DNA from: Pyrinomonadaceae bacterium
GTDB taxonomy: Bacteria; Acidobacteriota; Blastocatellia; Pyrinomonadales; Pyrinomonadaceae
Assembly: GCA_025922875.1 (NCBI GenBank)
Contig: JAICGZ010000031.1
Span: 1-32,360 of the forward strand
Length of the DNA stretch: 32,360 bases
Direction: 5' to 3'
In this document: piece by piece, positions 1-7,149 of the stretch
Position numbering within the stretch: position 1 is the first letter of the stretch
Layout: each line of letters starts with the position of its first letter
Notes under the pieces: generated by a model
Databases searched by the model: none
Told to the model about the DNA's origin: nothing
What the model saw: only the letters and a program-made list of their open reading frames with translations
Made by a program: the position numbers and the translations under genes

Positions 1-173
1 ACACCATCCGCGCCTGGCTGGGCCACGTCTCGATTGATACCACCAACATCTACGCTGAAACCGATCTTGAGATGAAAGCCAAGACACCGGCAACTTGTGA
101 AGTAAAGGAAACCAAACGGATGAGGCGATGGAAGGAGGACAAAGGGCTAATGACGTTCCTGCGCGCGCTCTGA
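1..173 (+). CDS. Tyrosine recombinase/integrase, C-terminal fragment (cut by window edge)
   Basis: Only the last 57 codons are visible, in frame from base 3 to a TGA at 171-173. They contain the block LGHVSIDTTNIYAE, the end of the catalytic domain of phage-integrase-family recombinases: the His of LGH is a conserved active-site residue and the Tyr of NIYAE is the expected nucleophile. The tail that follows (EMKAK, then W and a FLRAL end) resembles recombinases found in multi-integrase elements such as recombinase-in-trio (RIT) elements, but that subtype is inference from memory of the family. The next gene starts about 380 bp later, and the gap carries short dyad repeats that could be the end of the element. 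Family assignment is secure; subtype is not. Confidence 0.85.
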   Translation, partial: TIRAWLGHVSIDTTNIYAETDLEMKAKTPATCEVKETKRMRRWKEDKGLMTFLRAL

Positions 174-271
174 GCCTTGAACTTATGTGGCGTTCGATTC
201 GCTGGTTTGCTGCTGAGAGCTGGCTAGAAAAGCTGAGCGCCACATAACTGACTTGGCCACATAAGCGCGCC

Positions 272-289
272 TATGTTGTCGACAACATA
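272..289. repeat. 18-bp perfect palindrome
   Basis: TATGTTGTCGACAACATA is identical to its own reverse complement. It lies about 100 bp downstream of the recombinase stop codon, among repeated GCCACATAA boxes. A dimeric recombinase or repressor site is the natural reading, but no binding protein can be named. Confidence 0.6.
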
Positions 290-323
290 ACTTTGCAAAG
301 CGCTACCGCGTTTCCGGGGTTTT

Positions 324-350
324 CTTTGCGCCTTTGCGCCTTTGCGTGAG
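324..350. repeat. Single arm of CTTTGCGCC-family intergenic repeat
   Basis: Three CTTTGCG units separated by CC occur here. The 23-base core (324-346) is identical to the core at 24633-24655 between dapB and dapA, and is related to the arms of the inverted repeat at 12120-12195. No complementary arm is visible nearby. Loss of the partner arm could reflect insertion of the element at the left edge of the window. Confidence 0.6.
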
Positions 351-550
351 AAAAAATGTTTCGCACCGAGGTCTCCAAATGTGATTTGAGTACTTTTCGA
401 GCAAAGCCGGAAGCCCAATAATCCCCACTTTCTAGGTGGCCACATAGCAGGATTCTGCCACGAAAAATGGGCAAAGATCTCCATTGTAAGCTCCCTCCGA
501 CACCTCCATAATCCGACCGGACCTCAGAGCCTGCCAGAACGAGACCGTCG

Positions 551-1228
551 ATGGAGCCTGCGCCAATAAAGATTCGCATTCTGATGGTGGATGATCAGTT
601 GGTCGTGCGTGAAGGCTTGCGCATGCTGATCGAGAACCATCCGGGGATTAAGGTCGTTGCGATGGCGAGCAATCGGTCCGAAGCTCTGGAGATCATCGCG
701 CGTGAACCCTGTGATTTGATCATTCTTGATTTGGAGCTGGGCGGGTACAGTGCGCTTTCCTTCATTTCTCAACTGCGGGAAACCGCAAAGAGTGCGCGCG
801 TGCTTGTGTTAACCGGGTCGCGCGATCCAGATACACATCAAAAGGCCGCGCAACTCGGGGCGATGGGCGTAGTCCTGAAAGAAGACGCCGCCGATCGGTT
901 GCTCAAAGCAATTGAGAAGGTCTACCTCGGTGAAGCCTGGCTCGATCGCCTGACTTTGGGGAACCTCCTGTGGCAAATGTCTAATCAGGATAAGGACTCA
1001 GTCGATCCTCGAGCCAAGAAGATCTCAACGCTCACAGATCGGGAACGACAAGTGATCGCTCTGATTGCAGAAGGACTCAAAAATCGACAGATTGCAGAAC
1101 GACTCTTCATCAGCCCAACTACCGTCACTCACCACCTCAGCTCAATCTATTCAAAGCTCGGCGTATCCGATCGCCTCGAGCTCGTGATCTACGCCTTCGC
1201 CAACAAGCTCGCGAAGATGCCTGAATGA
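551..1228 (+). CDS. NarL/FixJ-family response regulator (REC + LuxR-type HTH)
   Basis: A 225-residue DNA-binding response regulator. Residues about 8-122 form a receiver domain with acidic pair D14/D15, phospho-acceptor D60 in LIILDLE, T88 and K110. A LuxR-type helix-turn-helix follows at about 158-222, with the typical LTDRERQVIALIAEG start and the recognition-helix region SPTTVTHHLSSIYSKLG. Length and order are normal for the NarL family, which activates or represses transcription after phosphorylation by a histidine kinase. No kinase gene is adjacent, so the partner is unknown. ATG at 551 is used; the upstream Shine-Dalgarno is weak. The TGA is followed directly by GCCACAAAAAGG, the first arm of an intergenic repeat. 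Confidence 0.92.
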   Translation: MEPAPIKIRILMVDDQLVVREGLRMLIENHPGIKVVAMASNRSEALEIIAREPCDLIILDLELGGYSALSFISQLRETAKSARVLVLTGSRDPDTHQKAAQLGAMGVVLKEDAADRLLKAIEKVYLGEAWLDRLTLGNLLWQMSNQDKDSVDPRAKKISTLTDRERQVIALIAEGLKNRQIAERLFISPTTVTHHLSSIYSKLGVSDRLELVIYAFANKLAKMPE

Positions 1229-1375
1229 GCCACAAAAAGGCATAAAGAATTTAGCCACAAAGAAGCACAAAAAGCACAAAAGCAGCGACGGTAATCGTCA
1301 GTCGAACGGAAGGTAATTGGCCCCGTGTGCGCAGATTACTCATTTATGTGCTTTTTGTGCTCTTTGTGGCTAAAA
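1229..1375. repeat. GCCACAAAGAAGCACAAA-family inverted repeat after the regulator gene
   Basis: The left arm at about 1250-1281 begins TTTAGCCACAAAG and the right arm at about 1346-1375 ends CTCTTTGTGGCTAAA. They pair over about 29 bases with one or two mismatches around a spacer of about 65 nt. An extra half-arm, GCCACAAAAAGGCATAAAG, starts immediately after the TGA at 1226-1228. Bases 1376-1626, the rest of this 398-bp gap, form the leader of the next gene, with a CTGCC...GGCAA motif at 1423-1443 and no gene. Confidence 0.75.
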
Positions 1376-1626
1376 ATTGCTGGCATTATCAGCCTTCGTG
1401 GCGGCGTAAAAAGTGAACAATCCTGCCTTGAAAATCGGCAATCTTGGCCCTTGTGGCTTTGCGGCAAGCTGATTATTCTGCGGCCTCGACACTCGGAGTA
1501 ATTCCCCACGTCCGCGAGTTGAGGCTATCCCAATCCAACCTAAAGCCTCCACCCCTCGGCCCTGCACGAATTCTCCAAACGAACAACCCAAATCACTAAA
1601 TGTGGTGTTCAAAGAAGGAGACCCTC

Positions 1627-3228
1627 ATGACTAAAAGATCAAATTTTTGGAAATGTATTATGGGCGTCGTCGTGATTGCCCTATTGCTTGTTGGCACATG
1701 GGCAGCAACGTCCGCCCGCTTAGCAAGCGCCCTGAGTCCACCGGCAGGTGATTCAATCACCGCCGTGTTTGAGCTCGACGACAATATCTTCGAAGACGTA
1801 GCTCCCGGGGACGACTGGGTCACCGTTAACTGTACCAACACGGATAACGCTGACGTCAAAACCGGCGTTCTGTTTGATGGTCTTGGACCAACCGTTTTCA
1901 CAACCGGTGGCTCCAAAGACGATCTTGATATCACCAGTTGGAGACACAAAACGGACCAAAACTCTCCGCCTAAGGATGAGATTCTCAATGCCTATGCTGC
2001 CAAGTACACAGGGAGTCCGGCCGGTGATTCTATCCTTGCATTTGGCGCTGACAAATACGATACCAGTGGCACTGCGTTTATTGGTGCATGGTTCTTCAAG
2101 AACCCGGTTGTTGCGGCTCCGGACGGCAGGTTTAGAACAGCGAATGATGTGTCTGCTCCGCTGGCGACGCACTCAGTCGGAGATGTACTTATTCTCCTGA
2201 ATTTCCCCGGCGGTGGCACTAATTTCGCCGAAAAGCAGGTATTCCAATGGGTAGGTCCAGGGGGAACGTGCAACGCGCCAAATACCCTTATCAATGGCGT
2301 TCTCTGTGACATATCCAACTCCGGCCAGGCAAATAGTGTTGAGGGATTATCCAATCTCACCGTAGGACCTCAAGCGATACCTGGCACGTGCAACGCGTGG
2401 ATTCACGATCCCAAGGACGGACCTGATGGGACCATTCAGACTAATGCTTTTTTTGAAGGCGCTATCAACATCAGCGACTTTCCACAATTAACCCAATGCT
2501 TCTCCAGCTTCCTGCTGGAGACGCGTTCTTCCAATTCTGTCGGCGCCCAGCTTAAAGACTTCGTTCTTGGCGAATTCAATACGTGCGCCGCAGTGACCGT
2601 AACGAAGGGCAATGGTGAGGTATGCGCCGGCGTCCCAACGTCCGTTCAGCAAACCATCGTTGTCCGTAACACGAGTCCGGTCGCAGAGAACGTGTCGCTG
2701 GTCGACGACAACGGAACGCCTGGTACTACCTCGCCTGCGTGTGATGACGACATAGACGTCATCGCTGGAACTACCATCGGCTGCGTACCACCCGGCACAC
2801 CTGCCACTGTGTTGCTTACAGCAGCCGACGGAGTAAATGGTTCTGGCACCGACGAAGCCACTTATACTCTGACCAGAACAGTGACGCTCACAAGTGCTCA
2901 GGTGGATACTGTGACGGCTAGAGCTAATGCAGGTGGTTCAACGGTGACGGCCCAGGCGTCGGGGACAGTGTCAGTGAATCCTGTTCCCTCCATATCGATC
3001 GATGCTTTCGCCTGCGATGTAAATGCGACGCAACTCACGTTAACAGCAACGGCAAGCGGAGGAAGCGGAAACTTCGTCATTACTTTTGATGGTGTTGCGT
3101 GTGCTCCGGGCGCAACGTGCTCGATTACAAGAGGTCCGGGAAGTTACACCGCTACAGTCACGGATAGTAAGAGCTGTACATCACCTGCTGTCACTCGGAA
3201 GATAGGGTTATGTACGGATGGCCCATGA
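1627..3228 (+). CDS. Secreted protein of unknown function with C-terminal Ig-like domains
   Basis: A 533-residue exported protein. The start at 1627 is chosen because AAGGAG at 1615-1620 is spaced six bases before it and a signal peptide follows at once: a charged MTKR start, then a hydrophobic stretch at about 12-30. The next upstream ATG (1600) lacks a ribosome site. Residues about 40-320 form an unrecognised domain with a GDSI..FELDDN start and several cysteines. After about 325 come beta-rich segments like bacterial conserved-repeat or Ig-like domains (TVTKGN..CAGVPTSVQQTIVVRN), and the last 75 residues form a cysteine-containing Ig-like unit ending VTDSKSCTSPAVTRK. No catalytic motif is seen. 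An adhesive or surface role is possible but not shown. The gene ends at a strong inverted repeat. Confidence 0.85.
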   Translation: MTKRSNFWKCIMGVVVIALLLVGTWAATSARLASALSPPAGDSITAVFELDDNIFEDVAPGDDWVTVNCTNTDNADVKTGVLFDGLGPTVFTTGGSKDDLDITSWRHKTDQNSPPKDEILNAYAAKYTGSPAGDSILAFGADKYDTSGTAFIGAWFFKNPVVAAPDGRFRTANDVSAPLATHSVGDVLILLNFPGGGTNFAEKQVFQWVGPGGTCNAPNTLINGVLCDISNSGQANSVEGLSNLTVGPQAIPGTCNAWIHDPKDGPDGTIQTNAFFEGAINISDFPQLTQCFSSFLLETRSSNSVGAQLKDFVLGEFNTCAAVTVTKGNGEVCAGVPTSVQQTIVVRNTSPVAENVSLVDDNGTPGTTSPACDDDIDVIAGTTIGCVPPGTPATVLLTAADGVNGSGTDEATYTLTRTVTLTSAQVDTVTARANAGGSTVTAQASGTVSVNPVPSISIDAFACDVNATQLTLTATASGGSGNFVITFDGVACAPGATCSITRGPGSYTATVTDSKSCTSPAVTRKIGLCTDGP

Positions 3229-3232
3229 AGTT

Positions 3233-3307
3233 ATTGTAGGGGTGGCCCTCCGTTGCCACCCCTCTTTTTCCAACGAAGGGGTGGCCACGGAGGGCCACCC
3301 CTACAAT
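3233..3307. repeat. TAGGGGTGGCCCTCCGT-family inverted repeat, near-perfect 31-bp stem
   Basis: The left arm 3233-3263 and right arm 3277-3307 are complementary at 30 of 31 positions around a 13-nt spacer containing CTTTTT. It starts four bases after the stop codon of the secreted protein. It is the same family as 25375-25451 in the DAP operon. It could act as a transcription terminator or mRNA-stabilising hairpin. Confidence 0.85.
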
Positions 3308-3372
3308 ATCCTACTGCACGGTCGAATAAATCAGCCAAAGGTTCGGTGAACTAACATATAGTATCGATCAGC

Positions 3373-4095
3373 ATGATCCAACTGGGGCACATTCGCGAAC
3401 TCGTGCGGTATCCGGTGAAGTCGATGGCGGGTACGCCAACAGACTCGGCATTTCTTGGATGGCATGGCCTCGACGGTGATCGGCGATATGCTTTCCGCCG
3501 TATCGGCGACGACAGCAGCTTCCCGTGGCTTACCGCGAGCCGTCTCCCGGAGCTCCTCCTCTATCAACCCTTCGGACTGGACGAGCGCACCGGTGAGCCG
3601 CTTCCGACTCACGTGCATACACCAACCGGATCGAACGTCGAGCTACGGAGCCCCGAGTTGCAGGCCGAGATCGCCGAGCGGTGCGGCAGTGGCGTGGAGT
3701 TGATGAAGCTGAAGCACGGGATCTTCGATGAGGCTGCAATCTCCGTGATCAGCCTCGCGACGATCGCAGGCATCGGTCGCGAGGCCGGACTCGATCTCGA
3801 CCGCAGACGGTTCCGAGCCAACATCCTGATTGAATCGAAAAGCGATGAGCCATTTCAAGAGGACGAGTGGGTCGGGCGGACACTGGTCTTCGGCGACAGC
3901 GATCCACGACCGGCCGTGAGCGTGACGCTGCTGGACGCTCGCTGCGTGATGCTCAATCTCGATCCCGATACAGGCAAACAGAACGAGCGCGTGATGAAGA
4001 CAGTTGTCCGTCTCAACAACAATAACGCGGGCGTGTATGCAACGGTGGTGCGAAGCGGCACGGTTCGTGTGGGTGATCGAGTGAGCCTCATCTAA
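3373..4095 (+). CDS. MOSC-domain protein (YcbX/mARC-like)
   Basis: A 240-residue protein with an N-terminal MOSC beta-barrel domain (about 1-95: GHIRELVRYPVKSM, then GLDGDRRYAFRR) and a C-terminal MOSC domain (about 110-240). The family binds molybdenum cofactor and catalyses reductions of N-hydroxylated or N-oxide compounds, or sulfur-carrier chemistry. C191 in the block DARCVMLNLDPDTG lies where the molybdenum-ligating cysteine is expected. There is no fused ferredoxin domain, so an external electron donor would be needed. The protein is soluble, with no signal peptide. The Shine-Dalgarno is weak. The TAA stop runs into a GCCACAAAGAAGC repeat arm. Confidence 0.9.
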   Translation: MIQLGHIRELVRYPVKSMAGTPTDSAFLGWHGLDGDRRYAFRRIGDDSSFPWLTASRLPELLLYQPFGLDERTGEPLPTHVHTPTGSNVELRSPELQAEIAERCGSGVELMKLKHGIFDEAAISVISLATIAGIGREAGLDLDRRRFRANILIESKSDEPFQEDEWVGRTLVFGDSDPRPAVSVTLLDARCVMLNLDPDTGKQNERVMKTVVRLNNNNAGVYATVVRSGTVRVGDRVSLI

Positions 4096-4108
4096 GCCAC
4101 AAAGAAGC
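4094..4108. repeat. Single GCCACAAAGAAGC repeat arm at the MOSC gene stop
   Basis: The sequence AAGCCACAAAGAAGC overlaps the TAA of the MOSC gene (4093-4095). It matches the left arm of the 1229-1375 repeat, but no complementary arm follows before the next gene. Confidence 0.5.
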
Positions 4109-4237
4109 AACCAAAGTATTCGCCGGATTTTTTCCGCTGTCACCATGTTTTTCTATAGACAAAGCTGTCGAGTGTGTTCTATAAGCTGCAATACTGGTCG
4201 CCCGTTTCCCTAAACAAATTCCGGTCAGTTTTCCCCT

Positions 4238-4462
4238 ATGCCATTAAGCCTTTGCGAACCTTTTGGTTGGTATCTTGTCGCAACGTGTAAACATTGCGGC
4301 GTACGACAGCCGATCCACCGCGATCGGTCTGAGGGTAAAGCAGCTCTGCTGCGAAGTTATACGTCGCGCTGCGCTCAATGTGGGCACATCGATATCTACG
4401 AGCCGCACGAAATTGAACGCTATCAGCATGTAGTCGAACGAGGAAAAACGAAACGCCTGTAA
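4238..4462 (+). CDS. Small zinc-ribbon-like protein
   Basis: A 74-residue protein with two CxxC pairs, C17/C20 (CKHC) and C45/C48 (CAQC), the classic four-cysteine zinc-ribbon layout, plus a GWYLVATC start and a basic end (ERGKTKRL). It has no signal peptide or membrane segment, so it is probably cytoplasmic. Zinc binding is inferred from cysteine spacing; function is unknown. It stands alone, about 140 bp after the MOSC gene and 200 bp before a PEP-CTERM gene. The Shine-Dalgarno is poor, but the cysteine pattern makes a chance ORF unlikely. Confidence 0.65.
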   Translation: MPLSLCEPFGWYLVATCKHCGVRQPIHRDRSEGKAALLRSYTSRCAQCGHIDIYEPHEIERYQHVVERGKTKRL

Positions 4463-4560
4463 TGGCGCTGGGGTAATAATGCAGTTTGAATTTGGCGCCT
4501 CTTTGGCGTCGAAATCTAACTGCAGCACTAACCTGGCGCTGGTAATGCCTGGCGCAATTG

Positions 4561-4569
4561 TGCTATATT
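4561..4569 (+). promoter_or_regulatory. Possible extended -10 promoter for the first PEP-CTERM gene
   Basis: TGCTATATT matches an extended -10 (TG-N-TATATT) about 90 bp before the PEP-CTERM start. No good -35 box is seen. A GG-N10-GC arrangement just upstream could alternatively be a sigma-54-like site, but the match is weak. Confidence 0.3.
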
Positions 4570-4659
4570 CGCGCCCCTACAACTCTCCTGAACAGTGCGG
4601 CAAAAAAGGAAGTTTCGGTTGCCTTACGGCAAAACACTCCGTTTCCAGGGGGTCAGACT

Positions 4660-5043
4660 ATGATCAGAGCAAAAACTTTGACAGGTATCCTCGGTGCCTG
4701 CTTGTTTTTAACCGTCGTTTCATCGGTTCAAGCTGATGTCATTCACCCGAATATTCAGCTTGAAAAGCTGATGTATGCCGACAACCACAATTTAACCGTT
4801 TCCGATTTTCAGGGTGCGGAAATTGGTTATCTGTATGTGGGCCATTTTGAGAACAACAACGGGAAGCATCTCGGATTTAGCGTGGCGGCTTTTAATCGCG
4901 GCCCCAGGCTGGGAATCGTGAGACCGCAAGCCCCGAGTAGTGTTTCTCAAAACCCCGAACCTACGACAATGATCCTGTTGGGTACTGGTCTTGCGGCAGT
5001 AGCGGGATTGGTGCGAAAGAAGCGCCGGACACCCGAGCTGTAG
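4660..5043 (+). CDS. PEP-CTERM sorting domain protein (short)
   Basis: A 127-residue exported protein. ATG 4660 is chosen over in-frame 4558 because AGGGGG at 4647-4652 lies seven bases upstream and the product then starts with a signal peptide (MIRAKTLTG, hydrophobic core, cleavage after VQA). The C-terminus has the three-part PEP-CTERM signal: NPEPTT, a hydrophobic span (MILLGTGLAAVAGLV) and a basic tail (RKKRR). In this family an exosortase in the inner membrane cleaves near PEP and releases or anchors the protein in the envelope or exopolysaccharide matrix. The roughly 75-residue mature region has no recognised domain. No exosortase gene is in the window. The gene ends at a strong terminator and faces a receiver-protein gene. 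Confidence 0.85.
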   Translation: MIRAKTLTGILGACLFLTVVSSVQADVIHPNIQLEKLMYADNHNLTVSDFQGAEIGYLYVGHFENNNGKHLGFSVAAFNRGPRLGIVRPQAPSSVSQNPEPTTMILLGTGLAAVAGLVRKKRRTPEL

Positions 5044-5075
5044 CAGCGTACTGGTGTTTTAAGAGTTGTTTTATA

Positions 5076-5107
5076 AACCAGCGCCACTCACGTGGCGCTG
5101 GTTTTTT
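5076..5107. terminator. Rho-independent terminator, probably bidirectional
   Basis: A perfect 12-bp stem (AACCAGCGCCAC with GTGGCGCTGGTT) with loop TCAC is followed by a T-run on the plus strand. It lies between two convergent genes ending at 5043 and 5115, so it can serve both. Confidence 0.9.
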
Positions 5108-5114
5108 AGCGCTT

Positions 5115-5606
5115 TTAGTGACGCAGGTCTTCAATGAGTTCGAGCAGTTTGACGACGTCGACAGGCTTTTTTAGATGGGTATTGAAGCCGGCGGAGAGTG
5201 CGCGATCGCGGTCGTCATACTCGGCAAATCCAGTTACGGCAATCATCGGAATCTGGGCATAGGCCGGCAGGGCGCGTAAGTTTTCCGCGAATGCGTAGCC
5301 GTCCATTTGAGGCATGCCGATGTCTGAAACAATTAGATCGAAATGCTCGCGCTGAGCTAACGCCAGAGCTTCGACGGCTGACGTTGCCATTGCTGCTTCA
5401 TAGCCGCCATGCTGCAAAATCATCACCAACATAAAAGCAATATCCGCTGAGTCATCTACAACAAGCGCGCGCGGTTTGAATTGGTACTCCGGAACCTTGT
5501 CATCCTCAGCGTCGATTTGGGAGGAGCCGATGGGTTTACGGACGGTGGCTGAACTTTGAGATGGAACCGCCCCCGACATGGCAGTTTCGTGTAGATGATT
5601 GCTCAT
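5115..5606 (-). CDS. Stand-alone receiver (REC) response regulator
   Basis: A 163-residue protein with a variable N-terminal extension (about 1-44) and one receiver domain (about 46-162). Key residues are D51/D52 in VVDDSAD, phospho-acceptor D95 in VSDIGMPQMDG, T125 and K147 in LKKP. There is no output domain, so it would act by protein-protein contact or as the detached receiver of a hybrid kinase, as in CheY-like or phosphorelay proteins. It is convergent with the first PEP-CTERM gene and shares its terminator. No histidine kinase is nearby. Confidence 0.9.
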   Translation of the reverse strand: MSNHLHETAMSGAVPSQSSATVRKPIGSSQIDAEDDKVPEYQFKPRALVVDDSADIAFMLVMILQHGGYEAAMATSAVEALALAQREHFDLIVSDIGMPQMDGYAFAENLRALPAYAQIPMIAVTGFAEYDDRDRALSAGFNTHLKKPVDVVKLLELIEDLRH

Positions 5607-6350
5607 GAAAAAACCTCGAATTATAAAGATGGGGGAATTGGCATCCTACCGTCATGTTGAATTGAAAGGCAAGCACTTTCAGCCCAATGAGTCAAGACTC
5701 AAGCGCAAAGATGCCAGAAGATTTTAGGCGAAGTCTTTTGTGCTTTTGTGCCTCTTTGTGGTGTGCCTTTCCATACCAGTCCTTTCTGGCAGGTTCCTGC
5801 CGCATTTCACCCCGCAAAAACACAATTTGCTGCCACACCAAAGGGCAAAGACCTCCGTTGTCGTCGTTTTGCAATAACTTCATAATCCAAGAGTCTTAAT
5901 GCTGAGATCTAAATGGTCCTCCCGAGATGCAGTGCGAACGGCGATATAACCACATCCTCGATTCCCATCTTCCGATTGCGAATTCGACCTTTCGTCCACG
6001 CTCTTCAGTAGGACCACACTGCTGTTCTTCGGAGTTCGGTAATTGAGAAAGAGATAAATGGCAAGGGTACAGGATAGCGGTTGCTCCGCCGCCATCCTGT
6101 TGCCATGGGAGGCTGATGGTTTTTAAGCCGGCCGAATTGCCCCCGACTGACGAGCAAGCTCTACAGCCTCCCTCCACGATAGTCTTCACACCCCCACAGG
6201 TGTGAAGGACGCTTTGGAATAGCTGGATGGTTTGACGCCTGCTTACCCGCAGAGCTTTTCCTACCAATCCACCGGCCATTAACAAAATGAAGACGACTTT
6301 TGGTTCGCCCGTTGAGTCGTCCTCGCAAGATGCAAGGAAGGAGTTTTACC
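5607..6350. other. 744-bp gene-free region upstream of the second PEP-CTERM gene
   Basis: No ORF here looks like a protein gene. The region holds a degenerate GTGCCTCTTTGTGG-type repeat (5735-5767, with a partly complementary segment at 5828-5853), a short GGCAGG/CCTGCC dyad at 5788-5801, a segment (5830-5889) resembling 455-515, and a perfect 9-bp hairpin at 6184-6207. It probably contains the promoters of both flanking divergent genes, but I could not place a convincing -35/-10 pair. Confidence 0.5.
6184..6207. other. Perfect hairpin in the leader of the second PEP-CTERM gene
   Basis: CTTCACACC and GGTGTGAAG pair perfectly around the loop CCCACA, and GTC/GAC outside can extend the stem with a bulge. 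No T-run follows, so it is not a standard terminator. It lies about 145 bp before the ATG and could be an operator dyad or an mRNA leader structure. Confidence 0.45.
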
Positions 6351-7016
6351 ATGTCCCCGGTAAGTAGTTTTCGCAAACTCTCGGTCTCACTCGCGATGTT
6401 TGCAGTCATTGCACTGGGTTCAGCTCTCACGGTTCAAGCTGATCCGGTGACGTTCGTCCTGGGCGGAGCGGACTTTTCTGGTCCAACCGCCAATACAGGT
6501 GGAAACATCACGGTGCACATCCAGAACATCGCTGGAGGTGTGCGAGTTACCGTAACAAATAACCTCGTCGATCCGGGCGCGTTTCTGGGCCAGCTTTATC
6601 TCAACACAAGTGTGGCTCCTTTGGCGGGCGCGGTCGGCGCATGCGTTAGCTGCGCCGCCACGGGCGGCCAAACGATGTCCTTTAACTTTGGCAGCGATGC
6701 CTTTCAGGCAGACGGCGATGGTCGCTTCGATATTCTTGTCGAGTTTGCGACGGATGCCGCGTCCCGGTTAACACCGGGAGAGTCGATCGTGTTCGATATA
6801 ACTTCGACCACACCTGGATTCACGTCAGATAGTTTTCTCGTCTTTTCGGCGCCAGGAGGTGGTAACGGGCCTTTTCAAGCCGCAGCACACATTCAAGGTC
6901 TACCCAATGGACAAAGCGACTTCGTCTCCGAAATTCCGGAGCCGGCAAGCTTATTACTATTGGGATCCGGCCTGATTGGTGTTGCGACTGGTCTTCGAAA
7001 GCGGTTTCACAGGTAG
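6351..7016 (+). CDS. PEP-CTERM sorting domain protein
   Basis: A 221-residue exported protein. ATG 6351 is preferred over in-frame 6300 because AAGGAG (6338-6343) is seven bases upstream and a signal peptide follows (SSFRKLSVSLAMFAVIALG, cleavage after VQA). The mature region (about 30-190) is beta-rich with no recognised catalytic motif. The C-terminus carries the sorting signal: EIPEPAS, a hydrophobic stretch (LLLLGSGLIGVATGL) and a basic tail RKRFHR. An exosortase encoded elsewhere would process it. It sits between two receiver-only regulators and is unrelated in its mature part to the PEP-CTERM protein at 4660-5043. A hairpin follows 18 bp after the stop. Confidence 0.88.
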   Translation: MSPVSSFRKLSVSLAMFAVIALGSALTVQADPVTFVLGGADFSGPTANTGGNITVHIQNIAGGVRVTVTNNLVDPGAFLGQLYLNTSVAPLAGAVGACVSCAATGGQTMSFNFGSDAFQADGDGRFDILVEFATDAASRLTPGESIVFDITSTTPGFTSDSFLVFSAPGGGNGPFQAAAHIQGLPNGQSDFVSEIPEPASLLLLGSGLIGVATGLRKRFHR

Positions 7017-7034
7017 CTCTTATGTTGAGTAGAG

Positions 7035-7053
7035 CAATGCTGAATCAGCATTG
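7035..7053 (+). terminator. Hairpin after the second PEP-CTERM gene
   Basis: CAATGCTGA and TCAGCATTG are exact complements separated by one base; in RNA this gives about 7 bp with a 5-nt loop. No strong T-run follows (TGCGCGTTTCG), so termination would be partial or Rho-assisted. Confidence 0.45.
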
Positions 7054-7149
7054 TGCGCGTTTCGACTCGGACGATTGATCTGGTCGAGGCCCGTTTAAGG
7101 GGCTGAAACGAACATCGATAGTTAATGTAGCCGGACTCAAACGATCTCA

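Larger units (their letters stand above)
174..550. other. Gene-free probable mobile-element end
   Basis: No convincing ORF is present. TTATGTGGCG at 183-192 is the exact reverse complement of CGCCACATAA at 238-247, and CTTATGTGGC (182-191) is also the exact complement of GCCACATAAG (256-265). A further GGCCACATAG box lies near 438-447, and an 18-bp perfect palindrome follows at 272-289. A single-arm CTTTGCGCC repeat is at 324-350. A segment at 455-515 resembles another leader segment at 5830-5889. Direct adjacency to a recombinase C-terminus suggests these boxes are recombinase binding or terminal sequences. Confidence 0.5.

Noticed and set aside
4528..4550. Sigma-54 promoter before the first PEP-CTERM gene
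   Set aside because: TGGC and TGC are separated by the right distance, but the remaining consensus positions are poor and GG-N10-GC matches are common by chance. Kept only as a remark.
5828..5860. c-di-GMP-I (GEMM) riboswitch because of AAAGGGCAAAGACC
   Set aside because: The second conserved arm (ACGCAAAGC with its GG/CC helix) and the tetraloop receptor are not present, and the segment is better explained as a repeat arm.
5896..6285. Minus-strand ORF of 129 codons upstream of the second PEP-CTERM gene
   Set aside because: Composition is unlike a protein, it has no recognisable motif or Shine-Dalgarno, and it crosses the 6184-6207 hairpin.
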